Positions 1 to 8,503 of a stretch of DNA of 64,000 nucleotides are shown in pieces; position 1 is the first letter of the stretch, and each line of letters opens with the position of its first letter. The DNA is taken from positions 364,300 to 428,299 of the forward strand of contig NZ_BNJR01000012.1 in the NCBI RefSeq assembly GCF_016860605.1, in the 5' to 3' direction. The DNA is from Lentilactobacillus fungorum (GTDB lineage Bacteria; Bacillota; Bacilli; Lactobacillales; Lactobacillaceae). Under the pieces are notes generated by a model. That model made no database searches, had not been told where the DNA came from, and worked only from the letters and a program-made list of their open reading frames with translations. The translations under genes and the position numbers were made by a program.

Positions 1-3000
1 GAGCCGCCATTTTATCAAGCGGCCAACATTACATACTACAATAGCCTGGTCCCTTACTGGCAAAAGCTGCAAACGGCTTATAATTCTGGCAGTGCTGCTG
101 ACATGATGTTAGCGGCCGCCGAATATCTTGGCGCGGTTCAAGCGATTCAAAATTATTCCGATGGGCAACTAGGCGCTGGTTCTGACCAAAAACAAGCAAC
201 GGATAATACGTCGTTTGCCTTGATTATGAATGTTGACGAATATGATAACCCAATCTTTACGGAAACGACGGGTCGGATTAAAACTGGCGATTTATTGAAT
301 CATGCCGGGGTCGTGGTTGATCCGACAAGTTCAGCAACGGATACGGGTTCTTACGTCAACACCCTTCTTTCGCCAAGTGGCCTATCAGCCGCAACTTATT
401 TTGTGGGCAAAGTCGGCGATGACATTGCCAATCCGACAATTAAAGCAACCGTTCCTAACTTTACTTACCAGAGCACCGATTATTCAACGGGTCAGTCGAA
501 GCTGGTTGATATTACGAATGGTAAAACCCTCCAAGTGGTCGTCAACCACTGGACCAGTTCGGCGACACCGGTAACCACAGCCATTAAGGCAACCGTTGGC
601 GATGTGACGAAGGTCGAAGATGGGACGCCAACATTTGCGACCGTGCCCAAGGTGACTTTAAGTGACGCCGCAGGTACCAAGTTGACGGTTCCCGATTTGT
701 CCGCCGATGATTTCGATTGGAGCCAAGTGCAAGCAGCCCCAGCCAGCTACCCGATTACGTTGAATGATACTGGGATTCAAAAAATTCTAGCCGCTAACCC
801 AAATACAACGCTGGCTACCAAAGACATTACGGCTGGCCACGCAATTATTACAGCGAAAGCGGCCACGGCCATTAAGGCAACCGTTGGTGATGTGACGAAG
901 GTCGAAGATGGGACGTCAACATTTGCGACCGTGCCCAAGGTGACATTAAGTGACGCCGCAGGTTCAACATTGACAGTCCCCACTAATTTGACGACTGCCG
1001 ACTTTGACTGGAGCCAAGTTAAGTCGACGCCGGCCAGCTATTCGATTACGTTGAATGATGACGGTATTCAAAAGATACTAGCCGCCAACCCGAACACGAC
1101 GCTGGCTGTCGATGACATTACGGCTGGCCACGCAATTATCACAGCGAAAGCGGCGACAGCCATTAAGGCAGCCGTTGGCGATGTGACGAAGGTCGAAGAT
1201 GGGACGCCAACATTTGCGACCGTGCCAACGGTGACTTTGAGCGATGCCGCAGGTGCCAAGTTGACGGTTCCCGATTTAACAACTGATGATTTTGATTGGA
1301 GCCAAGTAAAAGCAGCCCCAGGTACTTACACCATCACCTTGAATGCTAAGGGGATTCAAGAGATTGAAGCTGCCAATGAGAATACGACGTTGGCCGTCGA
1401 AGATATCACCGCCGGCCACGCAATCATTACCCCCAAGGCAGCGACCGCGATTAAGGCCACGGTTGGCAACGTCACTAAGGACTATGATGGCACAATCAAT
1501 TTTAATGATATGCCAACGGTTGAATTGAGTGGCCAATCGAAGCTGACCACGCCGACCTTCACAGCCACTGATTTTGACTGGAGTTTGGTCAAAGCAGACG
1601 CCGGCACTTACAAAGTGACGTTGAACGCGACGGGGATGAAAAAAATTACCGCTGATAATGCCAATACCACTTTGGCAGCTAGTGACGTCACTGCCGGGCA
1701 AGTCACGATTAATCAGGCGGCGATTACTATTACGGCCGTCAATGCCAGCAAGACGCAGGGTCAAGCCGATCCGAAGTTGACGGCCACAGTGAGCGGCAAG
1801 CCAGCCAGCGGTGCAGCCGTTCAATACACGGTCAGCCGGGATGCAGGTGAGACGCCGGGGACCTATGCCATCAAGGTAGTCGCCAGTGAGAAAGCTAATC
1901 CGAACTATGCCATAACTGTTAAAGATGGTACCTTTACGATCTCACCCGCCGATAAACTTACGGTGACGGTCGGCAATATCGATAAGACCTATGATGGGAC
2001 CGGCTTTGATGCCAAAGTTGTCCCAACAGTCACGTTAGCTGGTGGCGATAAGGTCAACACGCCAACGTTTGTTCATGATGACTTCGACTGGGACAACGTT
2101 AAAGCCGATGCAGGCATTTACAGCGTGACCCTTAACGCGGCTGGTTTAGAGAAGATCGCCGATGCTAATAAGGGGGCAAAGGTCACCGTAGTGGCCGGTA
2201 ACGCCGTGATTAAACAGGCGGCCGTCACGATTACGGCTAATGACGCAACGAAGGTCGTGGGTCAAAAGGATCCAGAGTTATCAGCTACCGTCACCGGGAA
2301 ACCAGCCGCTGGCGCCCCGCTCGTTTATACAGTGAGTCGAGCTGCTGGCGAAACGGCCGCTAAGTACGATATTACGGTGACTGCCACGGCTGCGGCTAAT
2401 CCGAACTATTTGATCACAACGGCCAAAGGCACCTTCACGATTACTGCCGCTGATACTTTCAACTGGACGGCTCATTACGTTGATGGGGATGGTCATCAAG
2501 TGGCTGATCCTGTATCGAAAACTGATTTGCATGCGGGTGATGCTTACAAGACAACTGCCAAGTACGTTGACGGCTACTATTTAACTGCCGAACCAGCTAA
2601 CGCGACTGGCACGATTAAAGCTGGTGATGTGACGGTCACCTACGTTTATCACAAAGTGGGCAGCTTCACAGTTACCTCACCAAGCGGCCAGACGACTACG
2701 ATTGCCTATTCGGTGGACCATGATGACCCAACCAAGGTAGCCGCTCCAGCTGGCCAAGTCGTCCCGTATGTAAAGGGCTATAACGCGATTGGGCCAGGCG
2801 GTAAATTAACGCTGGTTGATCCTGCTGACCCAACCAAGGGCTACGCTTGGCCAGCCATTACACAAGCCGGCCAGCCGACTGCCATTACCTACGTCGCTGT
2901 TAATAATGGTGGTAACGGTGGGAATAGCGGGAATTCTGGCAATAACACCAACGACAACCAAGCAAGTGGCACGGTGACGCCAACGACTAATAATGCTGGT

Positions 3001-3465
3001 ACGACGACTAATCAAACGAACAACGAAACTAATTCGACACCAGTGACTACTGACCAAACGGCTAGTCAATCAAGTAACCAGAAGAAACCGGCAACGGCCA
3101 AGCAGGCGAAACCGGCTGCCCGAGCTGCCCAAAAGCAGGCCACGGGTAAGCCAGCCGTTCAAAAGCGCGCGACTGCCGCTAAAGCGAATGGCAAGACCGG
3201 TCAATCAACGATTAGCCGTAACGCTGCCACTTTGAAACCGGGTCGATCAGCTTTGGCTAACCAGTCGGGCAAGCAGGGCGTTTCGGCAGCAAAGTTAGGT
3301 TCAACTAACCGGAGCGGTCAAGCACTTTCTGGCCAATCTCAAGTTGAAACAGCCACGAGGTTACCGCAAACCGGTGATGCAAGTTCGACAGCCTTAACTT
3401 GGTTAGGCGCTATGTTAGCTGGATTTTTAGGATTATTTGGCCTCAAGCGCCGCCGACGAGGATAA
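1..3465 (+). CDS. LPxTG-anchored adhesin with MBG and MucBP repeats (5' end outside window)
   Basis: The frame is open from base 1, so this is the C-terminal 1154 residues of a larger protein. About four near-identical modules of roughly 95 residues (residues 193-577) are followed by an MBG-type domain, a further module with DKTYDGTG, a second MBG-type domain (about 740-817) and a MucBP domain (about 819-884) with the HYVDGDGHQV and GYYL motifs. Then comes a Asn/Thr/Gln/Lys-rich linker. The end is a standard sortase signal: LPQTGD at base 3361, a hydrophobic helix and KRRRRG. Established: MBG and MucBP modules build extracellular stalks and bind mucus; sortase A links the Thr to peptidoglycan. 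Inference: a host- or plant-surface adhesin. A strong hairpin terminator follows the stop. The ATG at 103 is internal, not the gene start. Confidence 0.93.
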   Translation, partial: EPPFYQAANITYYNSLVPYWQKLQTAYNSGSAADMMLAAAEYLGAVQAIQNYSDGQLGAGSDQKQATDNTSFALIMNVDEYDNPIFTETTGRIKTGDLLNHAGVVVDPTSSATDTGSYVNTLLSPSGLSAATYFVGKVGDDIANPTIKATVPNFTYQSTDYSTGQSKLVDITNGKTLQVVVNHWTSSATPVTTAIKATVGDVTKVEDGTPTFATVPKVTLSDAAGTKLTVPDLSADDFDWSQVQAAPASYPITLNDTGIQKILAANPNTTLATKDITAGHAIITAKAATAIKATVGDVTKVEDGTSTFATVPKVTLSDAAGSTLTVPTNLTTADFDWSQVKSTPASYSITLNDDGIQKILAANPNTTLAVDDITAGHAIITAKAATAIKAAVGDVTKVEDGTPTFATVPTVTLSDAAGAKLTVPDLTTDDFDWSQVKAAPGTYTITLNAKGIQEIEAANENTTLAVEDITAGHAIITPKAATAIKATVGNVTKDYDGTINFNDMPTVELSGQSKLTTPTFTATDFDWSLVKADAGTYKVTLNATGMKKITADNANTTLAASDVTAGQVTINQAAITITAVNASKTQGQADPKLTATVSGKPASGAAVQYTVSRDAGETPGTYAIKVVASEKANPNYAITVKDGTFTISPADKLTVTVGNIDKTYDGTGFDAKVVPTVTLAGGDKVNTPTFVHDDFDWDNVKADAGIYSVTLNAAGLEKIADANKGAKVTVVAGNAVIKQAAVTITANDATKVVGQKDPELSATVTGKPAAGAPLVYTVSRAAGETAAKYDITVTATAAANPNYLITTAKGTFTITAADTFNWTAHYVDGDGHQVADPVSKTDLHAGDAYKTTAKYVDGYYLTAEPANATGTIKAGDVTVTYVYHKVGSFTVTSPSGQTTTIAYSVDHDDPTKVAAPAGQVVPYVKGYNAIGPGGKLTLVDPADPTKGYAWPAITQAGQPTAITYVAVNNGGNGGNSGNSGNNTNDNQASGTVTPTTNNAGTTTNQTNNETNSTPVTTDQTASQSSNQKKPATAKQAKPAARAAQKQATGKPAVQKRATAAKANGKTGQSTISRNAATLKPGRSALANQSGKQGVSAAKLGSTNRSGQALSGQSQVETATRLPQTGDASSTALTWLGAMLAGFLGLFGLKRRRRG
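577..1730 (+). repeat. tandem 287-291 bp in-frame repeats inside the adhesin gene
   Basis: Module starts (ACxGCxATTAAGGC) recur at about 577, 865, 1156 and 1443, so the period is 288, 291 and 287 bp. The first three copies are nearly identical in DNA, the fourth is diverged. All preserve the reading frame. Such arrays expand or contract by recombination, changing stalk length. Confidence 0.85.
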
Positions 3466-3493
3466 CCATTAACTTGAAACAAGCTTAAAATCA

Positions 3494-3543
3494 CGAAACT
3501 GGGCCAATTCGGCGATCGGATTGCCGAATTGGCCCAGTTTCGC
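3494..3543 (+). terminator. strong hairpin terminator after adhesin
   Basis: A 20-bp perfect stem (CGAAACTGGGCCAATTCGGC and its complement) with a 9-base loop. The downstream arm ends in AGTTTCGCG, so there is no long U-tract on the plus strand. It separates the adhesin from the next gene. Confidence 0.75.
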
Positions 3544-3577
3544 GCTACATACAAGCTAGAAAGAAGATGAACCGTTC

Positions 3578-4972
3578 TTGTTTATTGAGATGCTGCTCAC
3601 GAATCCTGAACGCCGGCAGTTAAAGCTGCTTGCGGCCATTCGAACCCAACGCCGAGTGGAGTTTACCGAATTGTCCAGGATCCTTCAATGGCCGTACGTG
3701 TCGACCCAACAGGTTTACCGACGGCTCATAGCTAATTATCAAGCAATTACTGGCGAGAAGATTTCTAAAAAGCGATTGGTTGAGCGGTGCGATTGGATCG
3801 ATCAAGTACTCACTCAGTATCTGATTCGCAATTCAGTGGCATACCAATGCTTGCAAGCAGCGATTCGAGAACAACCCAAACCACTGCTTTCGGTTGGCAG
3901 CACGACGATTCTCAACCGCTTGCGGCCGATTGTTGGCTGGTTAGCTGAGCGAAACTTGGACTACAACTTAAGAAGTAATGAACTTCACGGGGATGAACGA
4001 CTGATTCGGATTTTTGGTTGGCAGCTGTGCGAATTAGGTAATCAAAATTTGCAGTTAGCTGATGATGAAACCGCTTATTTAAAGGCGTTAACTCAATCAT
4101 TGCCGCCAAAGGTGAAAAGGTCGCCTACAATTAACCGCTTTTTACAGGTGACCGCAGTCCGATTAGCCAAACGGCGGTATTTAACGCAGGAATCTCAGGC
4201 ACTGCCCAGGTCAAAGCGTAACGAACTGATGCGGTTTACCAGTTTGCCAGCCAAGACCCGCAACGTTCAATTTAACTTGGCAGAAATTTATTGGCTGCAA
4301 TACATGGTGGTCTACAGCCCGTATTTCGTGGACACGCGGATCACGAAGCTGGTTCGGCCAAAGGAGCGGGCGGTTTTGCCATATTTGATTCAATTAGTGG
4401 TGAAAACAGTGATCACGCGACTACAAGTTTATCGCTCGCCGCTTTACTTTGAAGAACTCGATGAATACTTGATGGAGGCGATTCAATTCGCGATTCTTTT
4501 GAAACAGCCGCCGATGCAACTCGCTGAACCGGATGAAGTTCAACGGATCCCGGGATTGCGGCGAATTGTTGCGGTGTTGGCTAAGGACATCCCTGAACTG
4601 GCCCGATTTGTCGATTTGATAACTGACGTTTTGAGCTGGTATTTGGCACCGTTTGCCTCACAAAAACACATTGAAGTCAGCTACCCCGCCCGGTTTGATG
4701 ATTACATGGTTGGCATTATCCGCCAGCGATTGATGACCCGGTTCATGAGTATTGATTGGCGACTGCGGCAGGTGCCAATCTCTACAGAGGTGGCCACGCC
4801 CTTATTTCAAATTGTAGTCAAACCAATGGTACCAGCTCAAAATCAGTATTATTGGCTGCCATGGTTAAGTATTGAAAACAATATCCGGTTAATGATCGAA
4901 AAGGTTGGCCGCTGGTTAGCCGGTCTTACTTGGCCGACCGCCGTGGCTAATAAAGCTGTCCTACAAAAGTGA
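3578..4972 (+). CDS. Mga-like transcriptional regulator (tentative)
   Basis: 464 residues, soluble, basic, with no signal or membrane segment. The first 70 residues look like a winged HTH (LLAAIRTQRRVEFTELSRIL, then a predicted recognition helix around STQQVYRRLI). A long helical body follows, as in Mga/AtxA-type regulators of Gram-positive surface genes. I recognise the architecture, not a close homologue. The start is TTG 3578 behind AGAAAGAAG; ATG 3590 is an alternative. It sits just after an adhesin, and a second regulator of this type is next to another surface protein at 10272-11780, so control of surface genes is the likely role. Oddity: the last five codons (AVLQK) and the stop lie inside a 123-bp hairpin repeat, which seems to have supplied the C-terminus. 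Confidence 0.55.
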   Translation: MFIEMLLTNPERRQLKLLAAIRTQRRVEFTELSRILQWPYVSTQQVYRRLIANYQAITGEKISKKRLVERCDWIDQVLTQYLIRNSVAYQCLQAAIREQPKPLLSVGSTTILNRLRPIVGWLAERNLDYNLRSNELHGDERLIRIFGWQLCELGNQNLQLADDETAYLKALTQSLPPKVKRSPTINRFLQVTAVRLAKRRYLTQESQALPRSKRNELMRFTSLPAKTRNVQFNLAEIYWLQYMVVYSPYFVDTRITKLVRPKERAVLPYLIQLVVKTVITRLQVYRSPLYFEELDEYLMEAIQFAILLKQPPMQLAEPDEVQRIPGLRRIVAVLAKDIPELARFVDLITDVLSWYLAPFASQKHIEVSYPARFDDYMVGIIRQRLMTRFMSIDWRLRQVPISTEVATPLFQIVVKPMVPAQNQYYWLPWLSIENNIRLMIEKVGRWLAGLTWPTAVANKAVLQK

Positions 4973-5215
4973 GCGGAGCAAAGCGGTTAGAAAGCGGAGC
5001 CTAAGTTGACTTGGCCGGAAATCCCGGGCTTGGATTTTTGGGCAAGTCGGCTTAGGTGCAGCTTTCTGCTTTGCGCAGTTGTCCTACAAAAGTGAGCGGA
5101 GCAAAGCGCTTAGGAATCGGAGCGTAAGTCTCCTTTGTGGGAAATTCCCGGGCTTGGAATTTTTCACAAAGGTGCTTACGCGCAGATTCCTGCTTTGCGC
5201 AGCTGTCCTACAAAA
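4958..5215. repeat. tandem array of two 123-124 bp hairpin repeats
   Basis: Unit boundary GTCCTACAAAAGTGAGCGGA occurs at 4958 and 5081, and GTCCTACAAAAATGAGC at 5205, giving periods of 123 and 124 bp. Each unit folds on itself along nearly its whole length: GCAAAGC with GCTTTGC, AGAAAGC with GCTTTCT, CCTAAG with CTTAGG, then a variable stem and a conserved apical part (AAATCCCGGGCTTGGATTT). Variable stems differ between the two units but remain paired (TGACTTG with CAAGTCG; CTTTGTG with CACAAAG). The array carries the stop codon of the upstream gene and ends just before the ribosome-binding site of the next. The same element, in reverse orientation, is at 12441-12852. Confidence 0.85.
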
Positions 5216-5237
5216 ATGAGCAGGGGGGATTAAATTG

Positions 5238-5834
5238 ATGGGACAAGTGATCGTGATTAGTTTGGTGATCGTAACCGTCATCGCGATTGGCGCTTGGATT
5301 TGGGCGGCAACCCATGATGGGGCAGTTGGCTTGATGGCGTTTTGGACCGTTGTTACGGCCGGGTGCTTGATCGTTGGTGTGGCATATCAGGTTCACGCCA
5401 ATCATCATCGCCAGGTTGCCCAAAGTAAAGTTGTAAAGACACCCAAGAAGTTAAAGGACAGCACGTATTTTAATGAGCAGGCCAAGCAAACGGCTGCCCA
5501 GAAAAAGCAGGCATTGCAAGCGAAGAACCTGCTAAAGCAACTCCGCAGCACCTACCAAGCAACAATCGGGCCAGTCACGTTTGATGCCGCCAAGAAACGC
5601 TACGTCGTTCATGTGAAAAAAGCGGCCTATCAGCAGGCCCTAAAAATGATTCGCGAGCACCCAAAGGCAAATCAAAAAGCCCGCCGAACGATTCGGACGA
5701 GCTTTAGTGAGGCGACTAAAGTGATGGATCAAGCGTTAAAACAGCCGGGATACCAGTTGGTGTTGATGGCAAACGGGCGAGTGGTGTTAGTGGCTCAAGA
5801 TGATCGGATTGTGGTGGATAAGTTGAGTGAGTAG
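5238..5834 (+). CDS. hypothetical membrane-anchored protein
   Basis: 199 residues starting at ATG 5238 behind AGGGGGG (5222-5228); a TTG lies one codon earlier. Two hydrophobic segments (about residues 3-25 and 30-50) form an N-terminal hairpin. The rest is a Lys/Gln/Ala-rich, helix-prone hydrophilic domain of about 145 residues ending in a short beta-rich stretch (YQLVLMANGRVVLVAQDD). I do not recognise a family. The hydrophilic part could be outside or inside the cell. Its ribosome-binding site directly follows the hairpin-repeat array, so expression could depend on read-through of those hairpins. Confidence 0.75.
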   Translation: MGQVIVISLVIVTVIAIGAWIWAATHDGAVGLMAFWTVVTAGCLIVGVAYQVHANHHRQVAQSKVVKTPKKLKDSTYFNEQAKQTAAQKKQALQAKNLLKQLRSTYQATIGPVTFDAAKKRYVVHVKKAAYQQALKMIREHPKANQKARRTIRTSFSEATKVMDQALKQPGYQLVLMANGRVVLVAQDDRIVVDKLSE

Positions 5835-5837
5835 TGT

Positions 5838-5888
5838 AAAAGGGCCTCATTATAGACGTGACTGTAACGCCTTTAATGGGGGCCTTTA
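5838..5888 (+). terminator. probable terminator
   Basis: AAAGGGCCTCATT pairs imperfectly with AATGGGGGCCTTT just after the stop of the preceding gene; only a weak T-run follows. Confidence 0.45.
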
Positions 5889-5961
5889 GCTGTGGTGACA
5901 TCGCTTGTAATAACTTTGTAATTACGATATACTTAGTTCGAATCTTAAGGAGGGATTAATC

Positions 5962-6225
5962 GTGAATAACTTAAAAATTGCGGACACAAAAACGCATAAA
6001 ACTGGTAACTCAGTCAGTGTAACTTTACCTAAAATCACCGGCTTTTCGAGCAATGAGTCGGTAACAATTGAAAAAGTTGATGAAGATACTTTAATTATCA
6101 GGCGCGCCCACAGCCATAAAAATCCATGGACGTCGGGCGCATATGACAATGTTGACTTTCGTGGCCAGCTTGATGATATTGGGTTCAATGCTGGCAATGA
6201 GTCCAGGAAAGGTCAAGAACTATGA
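5962..6225 (+). CDS. mazE: MazE/AbrB-type antitoxin
   Basis: 87 residues from GTG 5962 with a near-perfect ribosome-binding site AAGGAGG at 5947-5953. The N-terminal half has the SpoVT/AbrB swapped-hairpin pattern of MazE (KTGNSVSVTLPK, then VTIEKVDEDTLIIRR). The C-terminal half is acidic and probably disordered, as expected for the part that wraps the toxin. The stop overlaps the toxin start (ATGA at 6222-6225), so the pair is translationally coupled. Established: MazE neutralises MazF and represses its own promoter. Family assignment is secure; the exact partner specificity is not visible. Confidence 0.85.
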   Translation: MNNLKIADTKTHKTGNSVSVTLPKITGFSSNESVTIEKVDEDTLIIRRAHSHKNPWTSGAYDNVDFRGQLDDIGFNAGNESRKGQEL

Positions 6226-6590
6226 CAACCACTTTCCCTGAACAAGGCGATATTATCGTCTTAGACTTTGAGCCCCATAGTGGACACGAGATGGGCGGAC
6301 ACATAACTAGTCAGCCACGACGTCCTGCTGTGGTTGTATCTAACTCTCAATACAATCGGTTAACGGGATTTGTTATCGTCATGCCGATCACCCACGGCAC
6401 TAGTCAAATTCAAAAGGGCTTTGAACCGATTCTTGACCCGAGCAGTCGGACAAATGGTTATATCGTGACTTGGCAAACGCCCAATTATGATTACGTTGCC
6501 CGTAATGGTGAGATAATTGGTAAAGTTCCCGATAAGCTTCGCAACCATTTGTGTGCCTTAGCCGTCGACATTGTGGCTGCCAACAAATAA
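6222..6590 (+). CDS. mazF: MazF/PemK-type endoribonuclease toxin
   Basis: 122 residues, close to the usual MazF length. Family motifs are present: an N-terminal QGDIIVLDFEPHSGHE segment, RRPAVVVSNSQYNRLTG (the RPxVVxS core) and VMPIT. Established: MazF toxins are sequence-specific, ribosome-independent mRNA interferases, neutralised by the upstream MazE. ATG 6222 overlaps the antitoxin stop by 4 bp. The reading frame is intact with no visible lesion, so the pair is presumably active. Immediately downstream, in the same frame, is a fragment of an unrelated HTH gene. Confidence 0.88.
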   Translation: MTTTFPEQGDIIVLDFEPHSGHEMGGHITSQPRRPAVVVSNSQYNRLTGFVIVMPITHGTSQIQKGFEPILDPSSRTNGYIVTWQTPNYDYVARNGEIIGKVPDKLRNHLCALAVDIVAANK

Positions 6591-6716
6591 ACGCAATCCT
6601 ATCAAAGCTGGGAAATTGGTCGCAGTAATCCTAATGGATCGGCTAAGCGGCTTTTACAGGTACTGATTGATAATCCTCAGTTACTTGATCATTTGTTTGC
6701 GCACCAATCAAAATAA
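6591..6716 (+). pseudogene. remnant of an HTH (XRE/HigA-like) regulator, C-terminal piece
   Basis: Directly after the mazF stop the same frame stays open for 41 codons and reads TQSYQSWEIGRSNPNGSAKR, then LLQVLIDNP and LLDHLF. This is the typical C-terminal half of small XRE-type antitoxins or regulators (T-x-x-WE-x-G-x-x-x-P-x-G-x-A-x-R-L-L). There is no start codon, ribosome-binding site or first half of the HTH. A good terminator follows. Most likely the toxin-antitoxin pair landed in, or recombined with, an older HTH gene. Confidence 0.6.
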
Positions 6717-6721
6717 CAGCT

Positions 6722-6761
6722 TGAAAGCGACGTCCTTCTCAAATTGGGGACGTCGCTTTTA
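6722..6761 (+). terminator. rho-independent terminator
   Basis: AAAGCGACGTCC pairs with GGGACGTCGCTTTT (loop TTCTCAAATTG), followed by T residues. It closes the mazEF transcript. Confidence 0.85.
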
Positions 6762-6785
6762 AGCATGTTGCCATTTTAGGATTGA

Positions 6786-7007
6786 TTATTCACCATCAAT
6801 AAATGTTTTAGCAATTAACGTCAGATTGATAACCCCATTACCAGTTGGTAACCGAGGTGAACCGGGTCGGGATGTAATTTTGCTGAAGACCGCCGTTGTC
6901 TGTTCACCATCATCATGCCAAATACTTGTGAGAAAGGCAATGCGCTCATAGCCCTTTTGAATGCTGTTGTCATTATCAACTACTTGTTGCTCCGTGCTGA
7001 TCCTCAA
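6786..7007 (-). CDS. small ORF overlapping the glycosyltransferase 3' end (uncertain)
   Basis: 73 codons from TTG 7007, overlapping the end of the glycosyltransferase gene by about 32 bp in another frame. The translation looks protein-like (GYERIAFLTSIWHDDGEQ, LPTGNGVINLTLIAKTFIDG), but it is short, starts with TTG and lacks a convincing ribosome-binding site. It may be the relic of a second gene that once followed the glycosyltransferase (GtfA-type enzymes are often followed by a GtfB partner); I cannot confirm that from sequence alone. Confidence 0.35.
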   Translation of the reverse strand: MRISTEQQVVDNDNSIQKGYERIAFLTSIWHDDGEQTTAVFSKITSRPGSPRLPTGNGVINLTLIAKTFIDGE

Positions 7008-8472
7008 TCACTTCCAGCCAATCTTTTCGAACAGCAGCAGCCGAAAACCGCTGCAATGGTTCAGTTGCTTGGCGACTATAAACTGCCAAACGCGTTTGGT
7101 CAATTAGGAGTTGCTTGATCGCCGTGTACATTGCTTCTTGGTCATTTGGCTGGATTAGGGCGCCGTTGATGCCGGTTTTAATCATTTCGCCCGGTCCGTA
7201 ATTGACGTTGTAGCTGACAACCGGACAGCCATGGCCCAGTGCCTCTAAAACGGCCATGGAGAAGCCTTCAAACTGGCTGGTGAGAACGGTTATATCCGCT
7301 TGTTCGTACGCCGGGGTGAGGTCTTTCACGTAACCGCAGAAATGAATGTAGGCGGCTGCTTGGTTATCAGTGATGAGCCGATGCAGGTGTTGCACCGTCT
7401 GCGGGTCACTGGTGCTATCTTCATAACCGTAGATTTTGAGGTCGACGAACGGCAATGTCTGATGTAATCGTAAAGTGATGTGAATGATGTGATCCAGCTG
7501 CTTCATTTTGGTCACCCGGGCGACGGCAATGAGTTGGCCGCGTTTGCGGTTGGCGAAGGCTGGTTGATTCATAAATGCGGCGGCTGGTAAATAGCTGACC
7601 GGCACCGTATAAGCTTTAACCCCCGGGATCCTCGCTGAAACGTCAGCGGTTTCGGCAGCCGTTGACGAGATGATACCAGCCAGACGGTTCGTCATTTTGG
7701 CGATTTGTTTGACGTAAGGGTAAAAGTCGCCGTTTCGCTGGGCATTTTGCGTGAAGGTCGAATGGAGGACAATATAGCGCTTGGCTGGCTGGTTCATCAA
7801 ACCAAATGGCAGGACGGCGATGTCTTCGCGATCGCAATAAAAGCGGGGATCAGTGTCGGCTTTTGCCAAACAATCTAAAAAGTAGGCCATCAGATGATCA
7901 AGGTCGTCGAACTGTAAATGACAGCCACCGTGGGTCAACATGATTAAGCTAAGGATTGGTTGATTATTCGGTCCGCCATGGTAACGAAAAATCATGGTGG
8001 CGCGGGCGGCCTGGTCATAATAAACGCGGGTGTTTAATTTACCGGCATCGTCGAAATATTCGGAATAAGCTAAATAGTTAGCTTCATAAAAATCCCGTCG
8101 GTCGGTAAAGCCCCATTGGTCAAAGTAGTCAACGTAGTAGATTTCTGAATTAGCGCGAACGACTTTTAGCCGGACTTTGCCATCAACCAGCGCAACCTGG
8201 TGATGAATCGGAAGATTAGATAGCCGGTCAATCGCGATAGTTGTATCGACGACTGGCCGGTTGACGTTTGTCCCTAGAAAGTATTGAAATAAATTGATGA
8301 CCCGGCCGCTAATGCCTAAACGCGCCCAAGTTTGGCGAGCATTTCGAACATAGTTGCGAGTCAAGATGACAGCTGGCTGATTTAAGTCATCAAATAAGTG
8401 AAGCCGTTTAATTTCAGCGAGTTCGATCGCCGATGTATAATCGTCAATTTGAGACGTGATGAAGTAATGCAT
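6976..8472 (-). CDS. GtfA-like family 1 (GT4-type) glycosyltransferase
   Basis: 498 residues, no signal peptide or membrane helix, so cytosolic. The C-terminal half has the GT-B nucleotide-sugar site: KLIAVARVTKMKQLD-like entry at about residue 310 (here QLIAVARVTKMKQLDHII), then QFEGFSMAVLEALGHGCPVV with the catalytic E-x7-E pattern near 415, and YGPGEMI. The length and N-terminal half resemble GtfA of accessory-Sec and other lactobacillar protein-glycosylating enzymes, and poly(glycerol phosphate) glucosyltransferases. Located 31 bp after a Ser/Thr-rich exported protein gene (8504-10279) and transcribed with it, so O-glycosylation of that protein is the likely job (inference). Confidence 0.75.
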   Translation of the reverse strand: MHYFITSQIDDYTSAIELAEIKRLHLFDDLNQPAVILTRNYVRNARQTWARLGISGRVINLFQYFLGTNVNRPVVDTTIAIDRLSNLPIHHQVALVDGKVRLKVVRANSEIYYVDYFDQWGFTDRRDFYEANYLAYSEYFDDAGKLNTRVYYDQAARATMIFRYHGGPNNQPILSLIMLTHGGCHLQFDDLDHLMAYFLDCLAKADTDPRFYCDREDIAVLPFGLMNQPAKRYIVLHSTFTQNAQRNGDFYPYVKQIAKMTNRLAGIISSTAAETADVSARIPGVKAYTVPVSYLPAAAFMNQPAFANRKRGQLIAVARVTKMKQLDHIIHITLRLHQTLPFVDLKIYGYEDSTSDPQTVQHLHRLITDNQAAAYIHFCGYVKDLTPAYEQADITVLTSQFEGFSMAVLEALGHGCPVVSYNVNYGPGEMIKTGINGALIQPNDQEAMYTAIKQLLIDQTRLAVYSRQATEPLQRFSAAAVRKDWLEVIEDQHGATSS

Positions 8473-8503
8473 GGTTTACCCCCAACACTGCTGGTTTGTT
8501 AAC

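Noticed and set aside
1276..1824. 182-codon minus-strand ORF within the adhesin
   Set aside because: Shadow of the repeat-rich adhesin frame; Arg/Gly/Cys-rich composition and no start signals.
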